The notes under the pieces: model-generated
Seen by the model: only the letters and a program-made list of their open reading frames with translations
The model's database searches: none
Told to the model about the DNA's origin: nothing
Source: Mycobacterium sp. Root135
GTDB lineage: Bacteria; Actinomycetota; Actinomycetes; Mycobacteriales; Mycobacteriaceae
NCBI RefSeq assembly: GCF_001426545.1
Contig: NZ_LMEZ01000007.1
Coordinates: 62,001 to 126,000, forward strand
Direction: 5' to 3'
Length of the DNA: 64,000 nt
Made by a program: the position numbers and the translations under genes
In this document: positions 1 through 8,634 of the stretch, piece by piece
How the letters are laid out: each line of letters opens with the position of its first letter
How positions within the stretch are numbered: position 1 is the first letter of the stretch

Positions 1-402
1 GCCGTCCAGATGACCGCAACGCTTCGGGTTGACCTGGTCTTCCAGATGACACCCGGCCAGGCCGGCGTCCTCCAAGAGTGTGACGGTGCGCGCCGCGCTC
101 ATCGGCTCCCCGAAGCCGGTGTCGGCGTCGATCAGCGTGGGCAGGTCGGTGACCGACGCAATCTGCGCGCCCCGGCCAGACACCTCGGTGAGCGTCGTCA
201 GCCCGATGTCGGGGAGCCCCAGGTCCGCCGACAGAACGGCACCGGAGACGTACACACCCTCGAACCCGATGTCGGCGACCAGCTTGGCGACCAACGGCGA
301 GAATGCTCCCGGGAAGCGTTGCAGCTGACCCGATTCGAGCTTTCTACGAAAGTCGGCGCGTTTCTCGGCGGCCGAGGAGGCTGCCGCGAACAGGCCCGTC
401 AC
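1..402 (-). CDS. prpB: Methylisocitrate lyase PrpB (N-terminal part, cut by window edge)
   Basis: The reverse strand encodes the first 134 codons of an isocitrate lyase/PEP mutase superfamily enzyme, which splits 2-methylisocitrate into pyruvate and succinate in the methylcitrate cycle for propionyl-CoA. Visible family marks are FPGAFSPLVAKLVADIGF near the N-terminus, the DADTGFGEP metal/substrate segment, and LEDQVNPKRCGHLDG, which contains the catalytic Cys of the KRCGH loop. The start is the GTG at 402-400, which overlaps the prpD stop as GTGA, so the two genes are translationally coupled. The rest of the gene, and probably prpC, lies left of the window. The family assignment is secure. 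Confidence 0.93.
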   Translation of the reverse strand, partial: MTGLFAAASSAAEKRADFRRKLESGQLQRFPGAFSPLVAKLVADIGFEGVYVSGAVLSADLGLPDIGLTTLTEVSGRGAQIASVTDLPTLIDADTGFGEPMSAARTVTLLEDAGLAGCHLEDQVNPKRCGHLDG

Positions 403-1904
403 CGGAAGATACCCGACGGCACCGTAGGGGCCTTGTCGAGCACACGCGGGTCGACCCTGACGTTGAGCGTGCCGAGGGCACCCGGTTTGAGGCTGCTTGC
501 GTCGCATGCGGCGGACAGGAACCGTCGCCGTTCCTCGGCGTCGACGACACCGTCGGCCAACTCGGTGAACTTCGCGACGTACTGATCGCGTCCGAACGGT
601 CTGGCGCCCAGCGGGTGGGCGTCGGCGACGGCGAGCTCGTCGACGACGGTCTCACCATTCGTCAACGTCACGACCGCCCTGGCGCCAAAGGCCTTCTCGC
701 CGGGGTCCGTCGAGTGGTAGCGACGCGTCCACTCGGCGTCCTCGACGGTGGAGACCTTGCGCCACAGCGCGACCGTGTCGGCTCGGTGGGCACGTTCGGG
801 GTCGTAGGACGACTCGTGATGCCAGGTGCCGTCCTGCAGCGCGACCGCGAAGATGTACATCACCGAGTGGTCGAGCGTCTCGCGGGACGCGTCGGGGTCG
901 AACTTCTGCGGGTCGTTGGACCCGGTGCCGATCACGACATGGGTGTGATTGCTGGTGTGGAGCACCACCGAGTCGACCTGCTCGAGATCGCCGATGCGGC
1001 TGCGCATTCGGCGCGCCAGGTCGACGAGTGCCTGGCTCTGGTACTCCGCGGAGTGCTCCTTGGTGTAACTGTCCAGGATGGCGCGCTTGGGCTCGCCGGG
1101 GGCGGGCAGCGGCACCCGGTAGGTGTGCTCGGGTCCGGCGAGCAACCACGCGATCACACCGTCCTCGCCTTCCCAGATCGGTGCCGGCGCGCCCTCGCCC
1201 CGCATGGCGCGGTCGACGGCCTCGATCGCCACCTTGCCCGCCCACGCCGGCGCGAACGCCTTCCAGCTGGAGATCTGCCCCTTGCGCGACTGGCGCGTCG
1301 CGGTGGTCAGGTGCAGCGCCTGACCGATCGCGGAGTAGATGGTCTCCGGGTCGAGTCGCAGCATCGTCCCGAGGCCTGCTGCCACCGACGGGCCGAGGTG
1401 CGCGACGTGGTCGATCTTGTGCTGGTGCAAGCAGATTCCACGGGCCAGGTCGATCTGCACCTCGTAGGCCGTGGCGATGCCGCGAATCAGGTCTGAGCCA
1501 CGGATGCCCAGCTGTTGTGCGACGGCGACCAAGGCCGGGATGTTGTCCCCGGGATGCGAGTACTCGGCGGCCAGGAAGGTGTCGTGGAAGTCGAGTTCGC
1601 GGACGGCGACCCCGTTGGCCCACGCCGCCCACTCGGCCGACACGGTGCCCTCGACGCCGAAGACGTTGGCGCCGTTGCGGGTCCGGTGGGCCAGGGCTTG
1701 AGCCCGAGCCACGGTGACCGGCCGTCGGATCACCGATGCCGCCGACACGGCGGCGTTGTCGATGATGCGGTTGACGACCATCGCCTCGGTTTCCGGTGGT
1801 ACCGGCACCGGATCGGCCGCGACCTGGGCGATCTTCCAGGCCAGGTGTGCGGAGCGGGGGAATTCGTCGGCGCTGCGCCGTGTCATGACGTCGTGTTCGA
1901 GCAT
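399..1904 (-). CDS. prpD: 2-methylcitrate dehydratase PrpD
   Basis: A 501-residue MmgE/PrpD-family protein that dehydrates 2-methylcitrate to 2-methyl-cis-aconitate. Diagnostic stretches include AEWAAWANGVAVRELDFHDT, EYSHPGDNIPALVAVAQ, KIDHVAHLGPSVAAG and TATRQSRKGQISSWKAF, and the C-terminus matches mycobacterial PrpD. The open frame continues far upstream, antisense to prpR. I place the start at the ATG at 1904-1902 (MLEHDVMTRRSADEFP) because similarity begins there and because prpR is divergent. First gene of prpD-prpB; expression is expected to be driven by PrpR on propionate, odd-chain lipids or cholesterol. Confidence 0.94.
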   Translation of the reverse strand: MLEHDVMTRRSADEFPRSAHLAWKIAQVAADPVPVPPETEAMVVNRIIDNAAVSAASVIRRPVTVARAQALAHRTRNGANVFGVEGTVSAEWAAWANGVAVRELDFHDTFLAAEYSHPGDNIPALVAVAQQLGIRGSDLIRGIATAYEVQIDLARGICLHQHKIDHVAHLGPSVAAGLGTMLRLDPETIYSAIGQALHLTTATRQSRKGQISSWKAFAPAWAGKVAIEAVDRAMRGEGAPAPIWEGEDGVIAWLLAGPEHTYRVPLPAPGEPKRAILDSYTKEHSAEYQSQALVDLARRMRSRIGDLEQVDSVVLHTSNHTHVVIGTGSNDPQKFDPDASRETLDHSVMYIFAVALQDGTWHHESSYDPERAHRADTVALWRKVSTVEDAEWTRRYHSTDPGEKAFGARAVVTLTNGETVVDELAVADAHPLGARPFGRDQYVAKFTELADGVVDAEERRRFLSAACDASSLKPGALGTLNVRVDPRVLDKAPTVPSGIFR

Positions 1905-2024
1905 GATCCGCACGGTACGCAGCACCGCTGGGGACCGAAACCCCCTGTAACTGCGTAATCCAGTGTCCTTAGCCGACCCATCTTGCGAATGTTGTGTAAG
2001 CCGCTGGCGGTAGAGTTTCGATCG
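1905..2024. promoter_or_regulatory. Divergent prpD / prpR promoter region with candidate PrpR half-sites
   Basis: This 120-bp gap must hold both divergent promoters. It contains two short stretches, TAACTGCGTAAT (1948-1959) and CTTGCGAATG (1982-1991), that loosely resemble the TTTGCAAA-type core bound by the RamB/PrpR family. The resemblance is partial and no transcription start can be assigned. Confidence 0.3.
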
Positions 2025-3464
2025 GTGGCTAAGACGTTCGCGGGAGCCCGCCTGAGACGGTTGCGGGATGAAAAGGGCCTCACACAGGTCGCGCTGGCAC
2101 GCGCCTTGGGCCTGTCGACCAGTTACGTCAACCAGCTCGAGAACGACCAGCGACCGATCACCGTTTCGGTGCTGCTGGCTCTCGTCGACCGTTTCGACCT
2201 GCCGACTCACTATTTCGCCGCCGACGCCGACGCCAGGCTGGTGTCCGATCTGCGCGACGTCCTCGACGACGGCACCGTCACCGTCGCCCAGATCGAAGAG
2301 CTGGTGGCCCGGATGCCGGACGTCGGGCAGACGATGGTCAACCTTCACCGTCGTCTGCACGATGCCACGGCCCAACTCGAGACGGTTCACGGCCGGGCCA
2401 ACCAGGACGCACCGGCGACGGGACAAAAGCCGATGCCGTTCGAAGAGGTCCGAGACTTCTTCTACGACCGTCGCAACTACGTCGACGAACTCGACCACGC
2501 CGCAGAGGAACTCTTTGCCACCCATCGGCTGCGCGTCGGTGGTCTCGACGAGCGACTCTCGTCGTTGATGACCGAGCAGTTCGGCATCACCGTCGTGATC
2601 GACGACGGTGATGCGCTGGGGCCCAACGTGAAACGGCGCTACCAACCGGCCAGCGCCACCCTCTTCGTCGCACGGTGGCTTCTGCCGGGCCAGCGGGCAT
2701 TCCAGCTCGCCACCCAACTTGCGATGCTCCTGCACTCCGACCTGATCGACGCGATCGTCGCCACCGACGGCCAGCTGAGCTCCGAGGCGCGTGAGGTGGC
2801 ACGAATCGGACTGGCGAACTACTTCGCCGGGGCGCTGCTGCTCCCCTACCGGCAATTCCTCTCGGCCGCAGAAGAGTTGCGATACGACGTCGACCAGCTG
2901 GCTCGGCACTTCGGCGTCGGGTTCGAGACCATCTGCCATCGACTCTCGACGCTTCAGCGCCCGGATGCCCGCGGGGTCCCGTTCATCTTCGTCCGCACCG
3001 ACAGCGCCGGGAACATCTCGAAGCGGCAGTCAGCCACGGCCTTTCACTTCTCACGGGTGGGAGGCAACTGTCCGCTCTGGGTGGTTCACCATGCGTTCTC
3101 CCGACCGGGGCAATTCCTCACCCAGGTGGCGCAAATGCCCGACGGTCGTGAGTACTTCTGGATCGCCAAGACCTCGTCGTCGACGCCGAGCACGTATCTC
3201 GGCACACCGAAGAGCTTTGCGATCGGGCTGGGCTGCGACCTGGCCCACGCCGATAAGCTCGTGTACTCCGTCGGCGTCGACCTGACGGCCGCCGACGCCG
3301 CGGTGCCGATCGGTGCGGGATGTCGGATCTGTGACCGTCCCGCGTGCCCGCAGCGGGCGTTTCCCTACGTCGGCCGACCGGTGCACGTCGACCCGCAGAG
3401 CAGCAGCAACCTGCCGTATCCGCCGCGGGTGCCTCCCGTTCATGGTGTCGTCGGCGACCAGTAG
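2025..3464 (+). CDS. prpR: Short-chain acyl-CoA-responsive regulator PrpR (XRE/RamB family)
   Basis: A 479-residue regulator. Residues about 7-62 form a Cro/C1 helix-turn-helix (GARLRRLRDEKGLTQVALA, then SYVNQLENDQRPIT). The middle is the ImmA/IrrE-like segment of the RamB/PrpR family, and the C-terminus has GCRICDRPACPQRAFP, whose clustered cysteines suit the Fe-S site described for mycobacterial PrpR. I chose GTG at 2025 (VAKTFAGARLRRL), which gives the usual RamB/PrpR N-terminus; a TTG at 1983 in the same frame would add 14 unconserved residues. It is divergent from prpD-prpB, which it should activate. Its 3' end overlaps the convergent neighbour by 25 bp. Confidence 0.92.
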   Translation: MAKTFAGARLRRLRDEKGLTQVALARALGLSTSYVNQLENDQRPITVSVLLALVDRFDLPTHYFAADADARLVSDLRDVLDDGTVTVAQIEELVARMPDVGQTMVNLHRRLHDATAQLETVHGRANQDAPATGQKPMPFEEVRDFFYDRRNYVDELDHAAEELFATHRLRVGGLDERLSSLMTEQFGITVVIDDGDALGPNVKRRYQPASATLFVARWLLPGQRAFQLATQLAMLLHSDLIDAIVATDGQLSSEAREVARIGLANYFAGALLLPYRQFLSAAEELRYDVDQLARHFGVGFETICHRLSTLQRPDARGVPFIFVRTDSAGNISKRQSATAFHFSRVGGNCPLWVVHHAFSRPGQFLTQVAQMPDGREYFWIAKTSSSTPSTYLGTPKSFAIGLGCDLAHADKLVYSVGVDLTAADAAVPIGAGCRICDRPACPQRAFPYVGRPVHVDPQSSSNLPYPPRVPPVHGVVGDQ

Positions 3465-4333
3465 GCAAGCATCTCGGCGAAAGTGTCAAATGCTGCGGTG
3501 TTTACGCCGTAAGTCGCTTCCAGGTGAACGCTCAGCGGGAAGTCGAGATCGGCGACGCCGTCAACGACCCGCTTGTACAAGTCGACGGTCAGCCGGCGGC
3601 GTGTCACCGGCTCCGAAGCCGCCAGGGTCCTGACGAAGTCTTGCTCTGCCGCGACGGCCGCGTTACCCGGATCTTGGATGAGCCAGTTGATCAGGCCAAC
3701 GCGCTCTTCGAGTTTCGGCACGAACCCGAACGACAGCAGAATTTCCGGACGGTGTTCGGTGCGCTCGGCGAAGTCCTTGAGAAAGGTCACGATTGCGTCG
3801 GAGTACAGAAGCTGAGTCATGCCGTAGGTGGCACCCTTCGCGCATTTGAACTCGAACCTGCCGCGCTCGCCCTCGCGGGTGGGGATGAGGATGACGCCCC
3901 GGTTTTCGACCACCCCGTCGTACAGCGACAGCGCATCCGTCGGCGCGACGCCACACCCCTCGCCGTCGCTCATCGTGCGGGGCACCCCGACGAAGGCGAT
4001 GCCCTCCATCCCAATCTCCCCGAGTTCGGCGACGCGCCGATCGAGCGCGGGTTCGTCGAGGAACGCGGTCACCTGGGTGCACAGGCCCTTGACGTCGGGC
4101 AGTTCCGAGCTGACGACGGACCAGAAGCCGACGACGTCCAACTTCGGTTTCATCTCCACGGGCCGACCGTCGTCCTCCTCGATCATGCCGGGAATCATCA
4201 CGTGCCGGATTGCGCCCTCGAGACCCGACTCGACGGACGCCTTGAGCACCTTGTGGACTTCGTCGAATGCATGCTCGCGGCCACGTTCGGCATTCGGTGG
4301 TACGAGTTCGAGCGCGATGGTACGAAGTGTCAT
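3440..4333 (-). CDS. Mycobacterial-type methylenetetrahydrofolate reductase (Rv2172c-like)
   Basis: A 297-residue protein resembling M. tuberculosis Rv2172c, an unusual MTHFR family that lacks clear homology to classical MetF. Characteristic segments are MTLRTIALELVPPNAERGR, IRHVMIPGMIEEDDGRPVEM, GVPRTMSDGEG and FGFVPKLEERVGLINWLIQD. The expected reaction is reduction of 5,10-methylene-THF to 5-methyl-THF for methionine synthesis. The start is ATG 4333-4331, preceded by GGGAACGG; an ATG five codons upstream is less likely. It is convergent with prpR, with stops overlapping by 25 bp. I see no methionine or B12 riboswitch upstream. The reaction is taken from the family, not from residues visible here. 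Confidence 0.75.
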   Translation of the reverse strand: MTLRTIALELVPPNAERGREHAFDEVHKVLKASVESGLEGAIRHVMIPGMIEEDDGRPVEMKPKLDVVGFWSVVSSELPDVKGLCTQVTAFLDEPALDRRVAELGEIGMEGIAFVGVPRTMSDGEGCGVAPTDALSLYDGVVENRGVILIPTREGERGRFEFKCAKGATYGMTQLLYSDAIVTFLKDFAERTEHRPEILLSFGFVPKLEERVGLINWLIQDPGNAAVAAEQDFVRTLAASEPVTRRRLTVDLYKRVVDGVADLDFPLSVHLEATYGVNTAAFDTFAEMLAYWSPTTP

Positions 4334-4511
4334 GGGGCCGTTCCCCATTGGACGACGGCGGCAAACCAGGCCGGGTCGCACAGCGTCTGCTGCGGGACTC
4401 TCGGACCGGGCGGGTACGGCGACTCCGAAATGAGCATGGTGGCACAACTCCCTCTGGGATCTCGCGTCCCAAGTGCGGATGACATGCGCCTGGCTCAGTA
4501 TCTGACTCACT

Positions 4512-4528
4512 CACCCGTCAGTCGGGTG
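4512..4528. terminator. Weak GC hairpin downstream of gabD2
   Basis: CACCCG-TCAGT-CGGGTG forms a small stem in the 271-bp gap between the MTHFR-like gene start and the gabD2 stop. It could end the leftward gabD2 transcript. There is no U-tract. The rest of 4334-4604 shows no gene or recognised motif and must contain the promoter of the MTHFR-like gene. Confidence 0.25.
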
Positions 4529-4604
4529 GGCTCACAGTGGCGCGACCGCTCTGGATTCTCACCAGATTCCTGTCGCCAGGCGCAGCCCGACAATAGCCGA
4601 CGTG

Positions 4605-6158
4605 TCAGCGGCCGGGGATGTACTGCAGCGCCTTGACGAACGGCGGCATGATCTTCGCCCAGAGCTTCGGCGGAAGTCCGCGTGGCCCACCGAGATTGAG
4701 GATGCGGGTGGTGGCGATGGTCTGGGGTTCGGTGTACTTGACCAGACCTTCGGGTCCGTGACGACGGCCCATCCCCGACACGCCCATGCCACCCATCGGG
4801 GCGGCGGTGCTGCCCCACGTGGGTGCGTATCCCTCGTCGACGTTGACCGTGCCCGCATGGATTCGCGCGGCGATCTGCTCACCGTCGCTCTTGGTGGCGG
4901 CCCAGACGCTGGCGTTCAGCCCGTATTCGGTGTCGTTGGCGCGGGCGACGGCCTCGTCGACGTTGGCCACCGGGTAGATCGAGACGAGCGGCCCGAAGGT
5001 CTCCTCGCGGTAGCACTCGGCGTCTTCGGGCACGTTGGTGAGCACGGTCGGCTCGAAGAACAGCGGGCCAAGGTCGGGGCGCGCGGTGCCGCCCGCAATC
5101 ACGGTCGCGCCCTTCACGACGGCGTCGTCGACGTGGGCGGACACCGCCTTCACCTGCTCCTCGGAGATCAGGCTGCCCATCTCGACGCCGAAGCCGTAGC
5201 CGCCGCGGAACGTCATCTTGCGGACGCGCTCGCCGAACACGCGGATGAACTCCTCAGCGATCGACTGTTCGACGTAGATGCGCTCGATGGAGATGCAGAG
5301 CTGCCCGGAATTGGCGAAGCACGCGCGCACGGCGGCGTCGGCGACCTCGCGCAGGTTGGCGCCCGCGGCCACGATCATCGGGTTCTTGCCGCCGAGTTCG
5401 GCCGAGAAGCCGATCAGCCGGCGCCCGGCCTGCTCGGCGAGCAGCTGCCCCGTCGCGGTGGACCCGGTGAACATCAGGTACTCGGTGTTCTCGACCAGGG
5501 CCGTGCCCACCACAGAACCCGGCCCGGGGACGACGGCGAACAGGTCGCGTGGCAGGCCCGCGTCATACAGCAGTTCCACGCACGCCAGCGCGCAGTAGGG
5601 GGTCTGGCTGTCGGGCTTGAGCACCACGGCGTTGCCGGCGAGCAGCGCCGCGATCGCGTCGGACACCGCCAGCGTCATCGGGTAGTTCCACGGCGAGATC
5701 ACGCCGACCACGCCCTTGGGCTGGTACCGCACCACGGTCTTGGTGAGGCCGGGCAGCATGCCCGTCACCCGCTGCGGGCGCAGCAGCTTCGGTGCGACGC
5801 GCGCGTAATGGCGCGCCGTCATCGCGATGTCGAGGATCTCCTCCTGGGCGGCGTTGCGCGACTTGCCGGTCTCGGCCTGCGCCATGTCCATCAGAGAGTC
5901 GAGGTTCTTCAGCACCAGGTCGCGGTAGCGGTGGAAGACGGCGGCCCGCTCGGTGACGGGCCGGGCCGCCCACTCCTTCTGCGCCACCCGGGCCCGCGCG
6001 ATCGCATCCTTGGCGTCCTGCGCGGTGCCGATCGGGATCTCCGCCAGCTTCTGGCCGGTGAACACCTCGAGGACGGCGCGGGTGGGGCGCTCGGATGCAT
6101 CCGGGATGGCGACCAGGTCGGCGAGACGCGCAAACGTGGCGGCGGACGGTGCAGGCAT
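4605..6158 (-). CDS. gabD2: Succinate-semialdehyde dehydrogenase GabD2
   Basis: A 517-residue NAD(P)-dependent aldehyde dehydrogenase, collinear with mycobacterial GabD2 (Rv1731, about 518 aa) and starting with the same MPAPSA. Motifs are VVGVISPWNYPMTL (cofactor fold), FTGSTATG, AELGGKNPMIV (catalytic Glu region), the catalytic Cys in ACFANSGQLCISIER, and EETFGPLVSIYPV. It oxidises succinic semialdehyde to succinate. The start is ATG 6158. It is the last gene of a leftward run behind two SDRs, 37 bp after the nearest one. The context suggests use with other alcohol/aldehyde conversions, so a different physiological aldehyde is possible. Confidence 0.88.
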   Translation of the reverse strand: MPAPSAATFARLADLVAIPDASERPTRAVLEVFTGQKLAEIPIGTAQDAKDAIARARVAQKEWAARPVTERAAVFHRYRDLVLKNLDSLMDMAQAETGKSRNAAQEEILDIAMTARHYARVAPKLLRPQRVTGMLPGLTKTVVRYQPKGVVGVISPWNYPMTLAVSDAIAALLAGNAVVLKPDSQTPYCALACVELLYDAGLPRDLFAVVPGPGSVVGTALVENTEYLMFTGSTATGQLLAEQAGRRLIGFSAELGGKNPMIVAAGANLREVADAAVRACFANSGQLCISIERIYVEQSIAEEFIRVFGERVRKMTFRGGYGFGVEMGSLISEEQVKAVSAHVDDAVVKGATVIAGGTARPDLGPLFFEPTVLTNVPEDAECYREETFGPLVSIYPVANVDEAVARANDTEYGLNASVWAATKSDGEQIAARIHAGTVNVDEGYAPTWGSTAAPMGGMGVSGMGRRHGPEGLVKYTEPQTIATTRILNLGGPRGLPPKLWAKIMPPFVKALQYIPGR

Positions 6159-6195
6159 GATGACTCCTCAGACGATGGATCGTGGTGATCGGCAG

Positions 6196-7047
6196 TCACC
6201 GCAGTTCTACCCGATTCAACAGGTCGGCAAAGATGCGGTCACGGGTGAGGGTGCGGTCGACGAGTGGATTGATCAGGCCGCGCAGGGCGAACATCGGGGC
6301 CCACCGCCGCGGGACCTGAATGCTGGGCGAGCGCCGCTCGATGCCCCGCACGACGGCACTCGCCACCGTGTCGGGTGAGACCGGCCGAAGCAACGGCGCG
6401 GGGAACGCACGCGACACCAGTTGCGTTGCGAGGTCGTCAGCACCGAACGCCACGTTCGCAATGGGCGTCGCTACCCAGCCGGGATACAGCACGCCAGCGC
6501 TCGCACCGCGGGCGGCCAACTCGACTCGCAGCGCCCGGCCAATTTGTTCGACGGCGGCCTTGGATGCGGCGTACGGGACGTTTGCCACACCATTGACGTA
6601 GGCATACGTCGAGGAGGTGACCAGAACGTGGCCGCGGCTGTCGAGAATTCCAGGCAGCGCAGCCCGGACCGTGTTCCACACCCCGCCGAGGTTCACCGCG
6701 ATCACCCGCTCGAAGACACCCTCGGGCACCGTGTTGGCGGTGTACGCCGTGTCACCGCTGGAGATGCCCGCATTGGCGAAGGCGACGTCCACGCGAGCGA
6801 AGCGGGCCCGCACTCTGGTGAAGACGTCGTCCATCGCCGCCTTGTCGGTGACGTCGGCGCAGAGGGCCAAGGTTCGGGCCGGGCCGAGACGCTCAGCCAC
6901 CGCGTCCACCGAGTCCTGGGTGACGTCGACCAGGACGACACGCGCGCCGCGCTGGTGCAGCGCCGTCGCGACCGCCGATCCAATTCCACCGGCCGCGCCG
7001 GTGATGACGACGACGGCGTCGCTCAGGTTGACGCGTGCCGCCGTCAC
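6196..7047 (-). CDS. Short-chain dehydrogenase/reductase
   Basis: A 283-residue classical SDR. The Rossmann motif TGAAGGIG lies near residue 17, NAG follows at FANAGIS, a Ser precedes the active site in VTSSTYAYVNG, and the catalytic Tyr/Lys are in YAASK. The GTG start at 7047 overlaps the stop of the upstream SDR as GTGA, so the two are coupled. The longer C-terminal helix (PRRWAPMFALRGLINPLVD) is typical of mycobacterial SDRs acting on bulky lipid-like alcohols or ketones. The substrate cannot be read from the sequence. Confidence 0.85.
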   Translation of the reverse strand: MTAARVNLSDAVVVITGAAGGIGSAVATALHQRGARVVLVDVTQDSVDAVAERLGPARTLALCADVTDKAAMDDVFTRVRARFARVDVAFANAGISSGDTAYTANTVPEGVFERVIAVNLGGVWNTVRAALPGILDSRGHVLVTSSTYAYVNGVANVPYAASKAAVEQIGRALRVELAARGASAGVLYPGWVATPIANVAFGADDLATQLVSRAFPAPLLRPVSPDTVASAVVRGIERRSPSIQVPRRWAPMFALRGLINPLVDRTLTRDRIFADLLNRVELR

Positions 7048-7874
7048 GGTGCGGACCGTTCGGAACCCATGTACACGCGGGCGATCCGCCTGCGGGCCAC
7101 GGCGTCGGAGAGTCGCGGCAAGAGCCGGTTGGCAAGCACGGCGGCGCGGGTGCGCCGGCCAGGAATGATCATGCGGCGCCCGGCGGCAATACCCGAGATG
7201 GTTTCGGCGGCAACCTGTTCCACCGAGAGTTTGGGGATGGTCAAGGTGTGCTCCCGATTCTCGGGTGTGCGACGGGTGTCGAGGGCGTCAACCATAGGTG
7301 AGTCGAATTCCCCAGGGCAGACGAGAACGACGCGGACGCCGCGGGGTTCGAGTTCGTAGGCGAGTGATCGCGTGTAGCCGACGATGGCGTGCTTGCTCGA
7401 ACCGTAAGCGGTGTAACCGAATACACCGATCAGGCCGGCCACCGACGAGACGTTGACGATCGTCCCCGGACTGTCTCCGAACGTCGCGAGGGCGGCGGTG
7501 CACGCGTTGACGGTTCCGAAGAGGTTGACGTCCATCACGGCGCGGTAGTCCTCGATGGTGAGCTGCTCGGCGTGGCCCTCGACGAGGATGCCCGCCGAAT
7601 TGATCAGCGTGTCGATGGCGCCGGCCTTCGCCGCGAGTTTCTCGAACGCGGTACGGGTGGCTGCCGCGTCGACGACGTCGAGGACGAGGGTGCGGACGTT
7701 CGCGCCGGGCGTTTGGTGCCGCAGTCCGGCCGCAGCCCCGGCGAGCCGGGGCTCGTTGCGCGCGACGAGCGTCACCGCGACGCCCTGCGGCACGAGCTGC
7801 CGTGCGATCTCGAGGCCGAGCCCCGACGAGCCGCCGGTGATGACGCAGTGGTGCCATGGCGGGACGCGCTTCAC
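7044..7874 (-). CDS. Short-chain dehydrogenase/reductase (SDR)
   Basis: A 276-residue SDR with ITGGSSGLG (nucleotide binding), NSAGIL, VSSVAG and the active-site YGSSKHA. The C-terminal part ends in an arginine-rich helix (RMIIPGRRTRAAVLANRLLP), as in SDRs related to ketosphinganine-type or other membrane-associated lipid reductases. The GTG start at 7874 overlaps the stop of the upstream GMC remnant. It is the second of three apparently intact genes in this leftward operon. No exact substrate can be given. Confidence 0.85.
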   Translation of the reverse strand: MKRVPPWHHCVITGGSSGLGLEIARQLVPQGVAVTLVARNEPRLAGAAAGLRHQTPGANVRTLVLDVVDAAATRTAFEKLAAKAGAIDTLINSAGILVEGHAEQLTIEDYRAVMDVNLFGTVNACTAALATFGDSPGTIVNVSSVAGLIGVFGYTAYGSSKHAIVGYTRSLAYELEPRGVRVVLVCPGEFDSPMVDALDTRRTPENREHTLTIPKLSVEQVAAETISGIAAGRRMIIPGRRTRAAVLANRLLPRLSDAVARRRIARVYMGSERSAP

Positions 7875-8575
7875 GACGGCTCTCCTGACTTTGGCGGAAC
7901 GTGGCTGATCGCTTCCTCGGCCATCGCCGTGATCGTCAGGCTTGGGTTCACTCCCACGTTGGCGGGCATCGTCGAGCCGTCGGTGATGAGGAGGTTCTGA
8001 TAACCGAAGGCACGCCGGTAGCGGTCCACGACGCCGTCGTCCGCCGACGCTCCGATGACGGCGCCGCCGAGGATGTGCGCCGTGGTCGGTGCACCCAACA
8101 GCGACTCGGAGATCGACGACTGCGGGTACCCGCCGATGATGCGGGCCGCCCGCTGCGCCACTTCGTTCGCGATCGGCAGATAGCTGCTCGGCACGGGACC
8201 GTGGGAGGGCTCGGTGACCAGCCGCCTACCGAAGCGGGCGGGCCGCAACCGTAGCGACGAGTCCACGCTCTGCATGACGGTGAAGATGACGCTCCGCCGC
8301 GACCAGCCCCGGGTGCGGAGGGGGTTGAGCCAGCGCCGTGGGCGACTCACGATCTGCCAGAGGAACTTCCATGGCCGACCCCGGCCACCGGTGAGGGGCC
8401 CGAAGATCAGGCCGAGTGGGTCGCCGCCCAGTCCGTAGGTGTTGTTGGTGAAGTGGGTCTGCTCGTCGGGGTGCACGCTGGAGGTGATGGCGATGTCGGC
8501 GATCAGGTCGGCGTCCCGGCGCAGTGTGGTGGCGGCGACGATGGCTTCGCTGTTGGTGCGGACGACGTCGCGCAC
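7871..8575 (-). pseudogene. C-terminal remnant of a GMC-family (cholesterol-oxidase-like) oxidoreductase
   Basis: The frame encodes about 234 residues matching only the C-terminal part of a GMC oxidoreductase. It begins at VRTNSEAIVAA, normally mid-protein, and runs to the C-terminal domain with HILGGAVIG and LLITDGSTMPANVGVNPSLTI, the latter containing the conserved His/Asn-side segment. Full-length relatives have 500-plus residues with an N-terminal FAD-binding GxGxxG, which is absent. An in-frame TAG lies 18 bp upstream of the first GTG, and the neighbouring AraC gene begins at 8635, so the N-terminal half has been lost. The fragment keeps reading frame and stop-start coupling to the SDR. 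Loss of FAD binding makes oxidase activity very unlikely. Confidence 0.75.
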
Positions 8576-8634
8576 AGGTGCACAGCGGACCTAGAGTTAC
8601 TAGTTTCGGCAACAATGCCGACGAAGGGGGTCGC

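Noticed and set aside
1905..2939. N-terminal extension of prpD into an 846-residue frame
   Set aside because: The extra part is antisense to prpR and has no homology. PrpD similarity begins at MLEHDVMTRRSA.
8524..8634. Longer N-terminus for the AraC regulator
   Set aside because: The extension is Trp/Arg/Cys-rich and overlaps the divergent GMC remnant. GTG 8635 has a strong ribosome-binding site.
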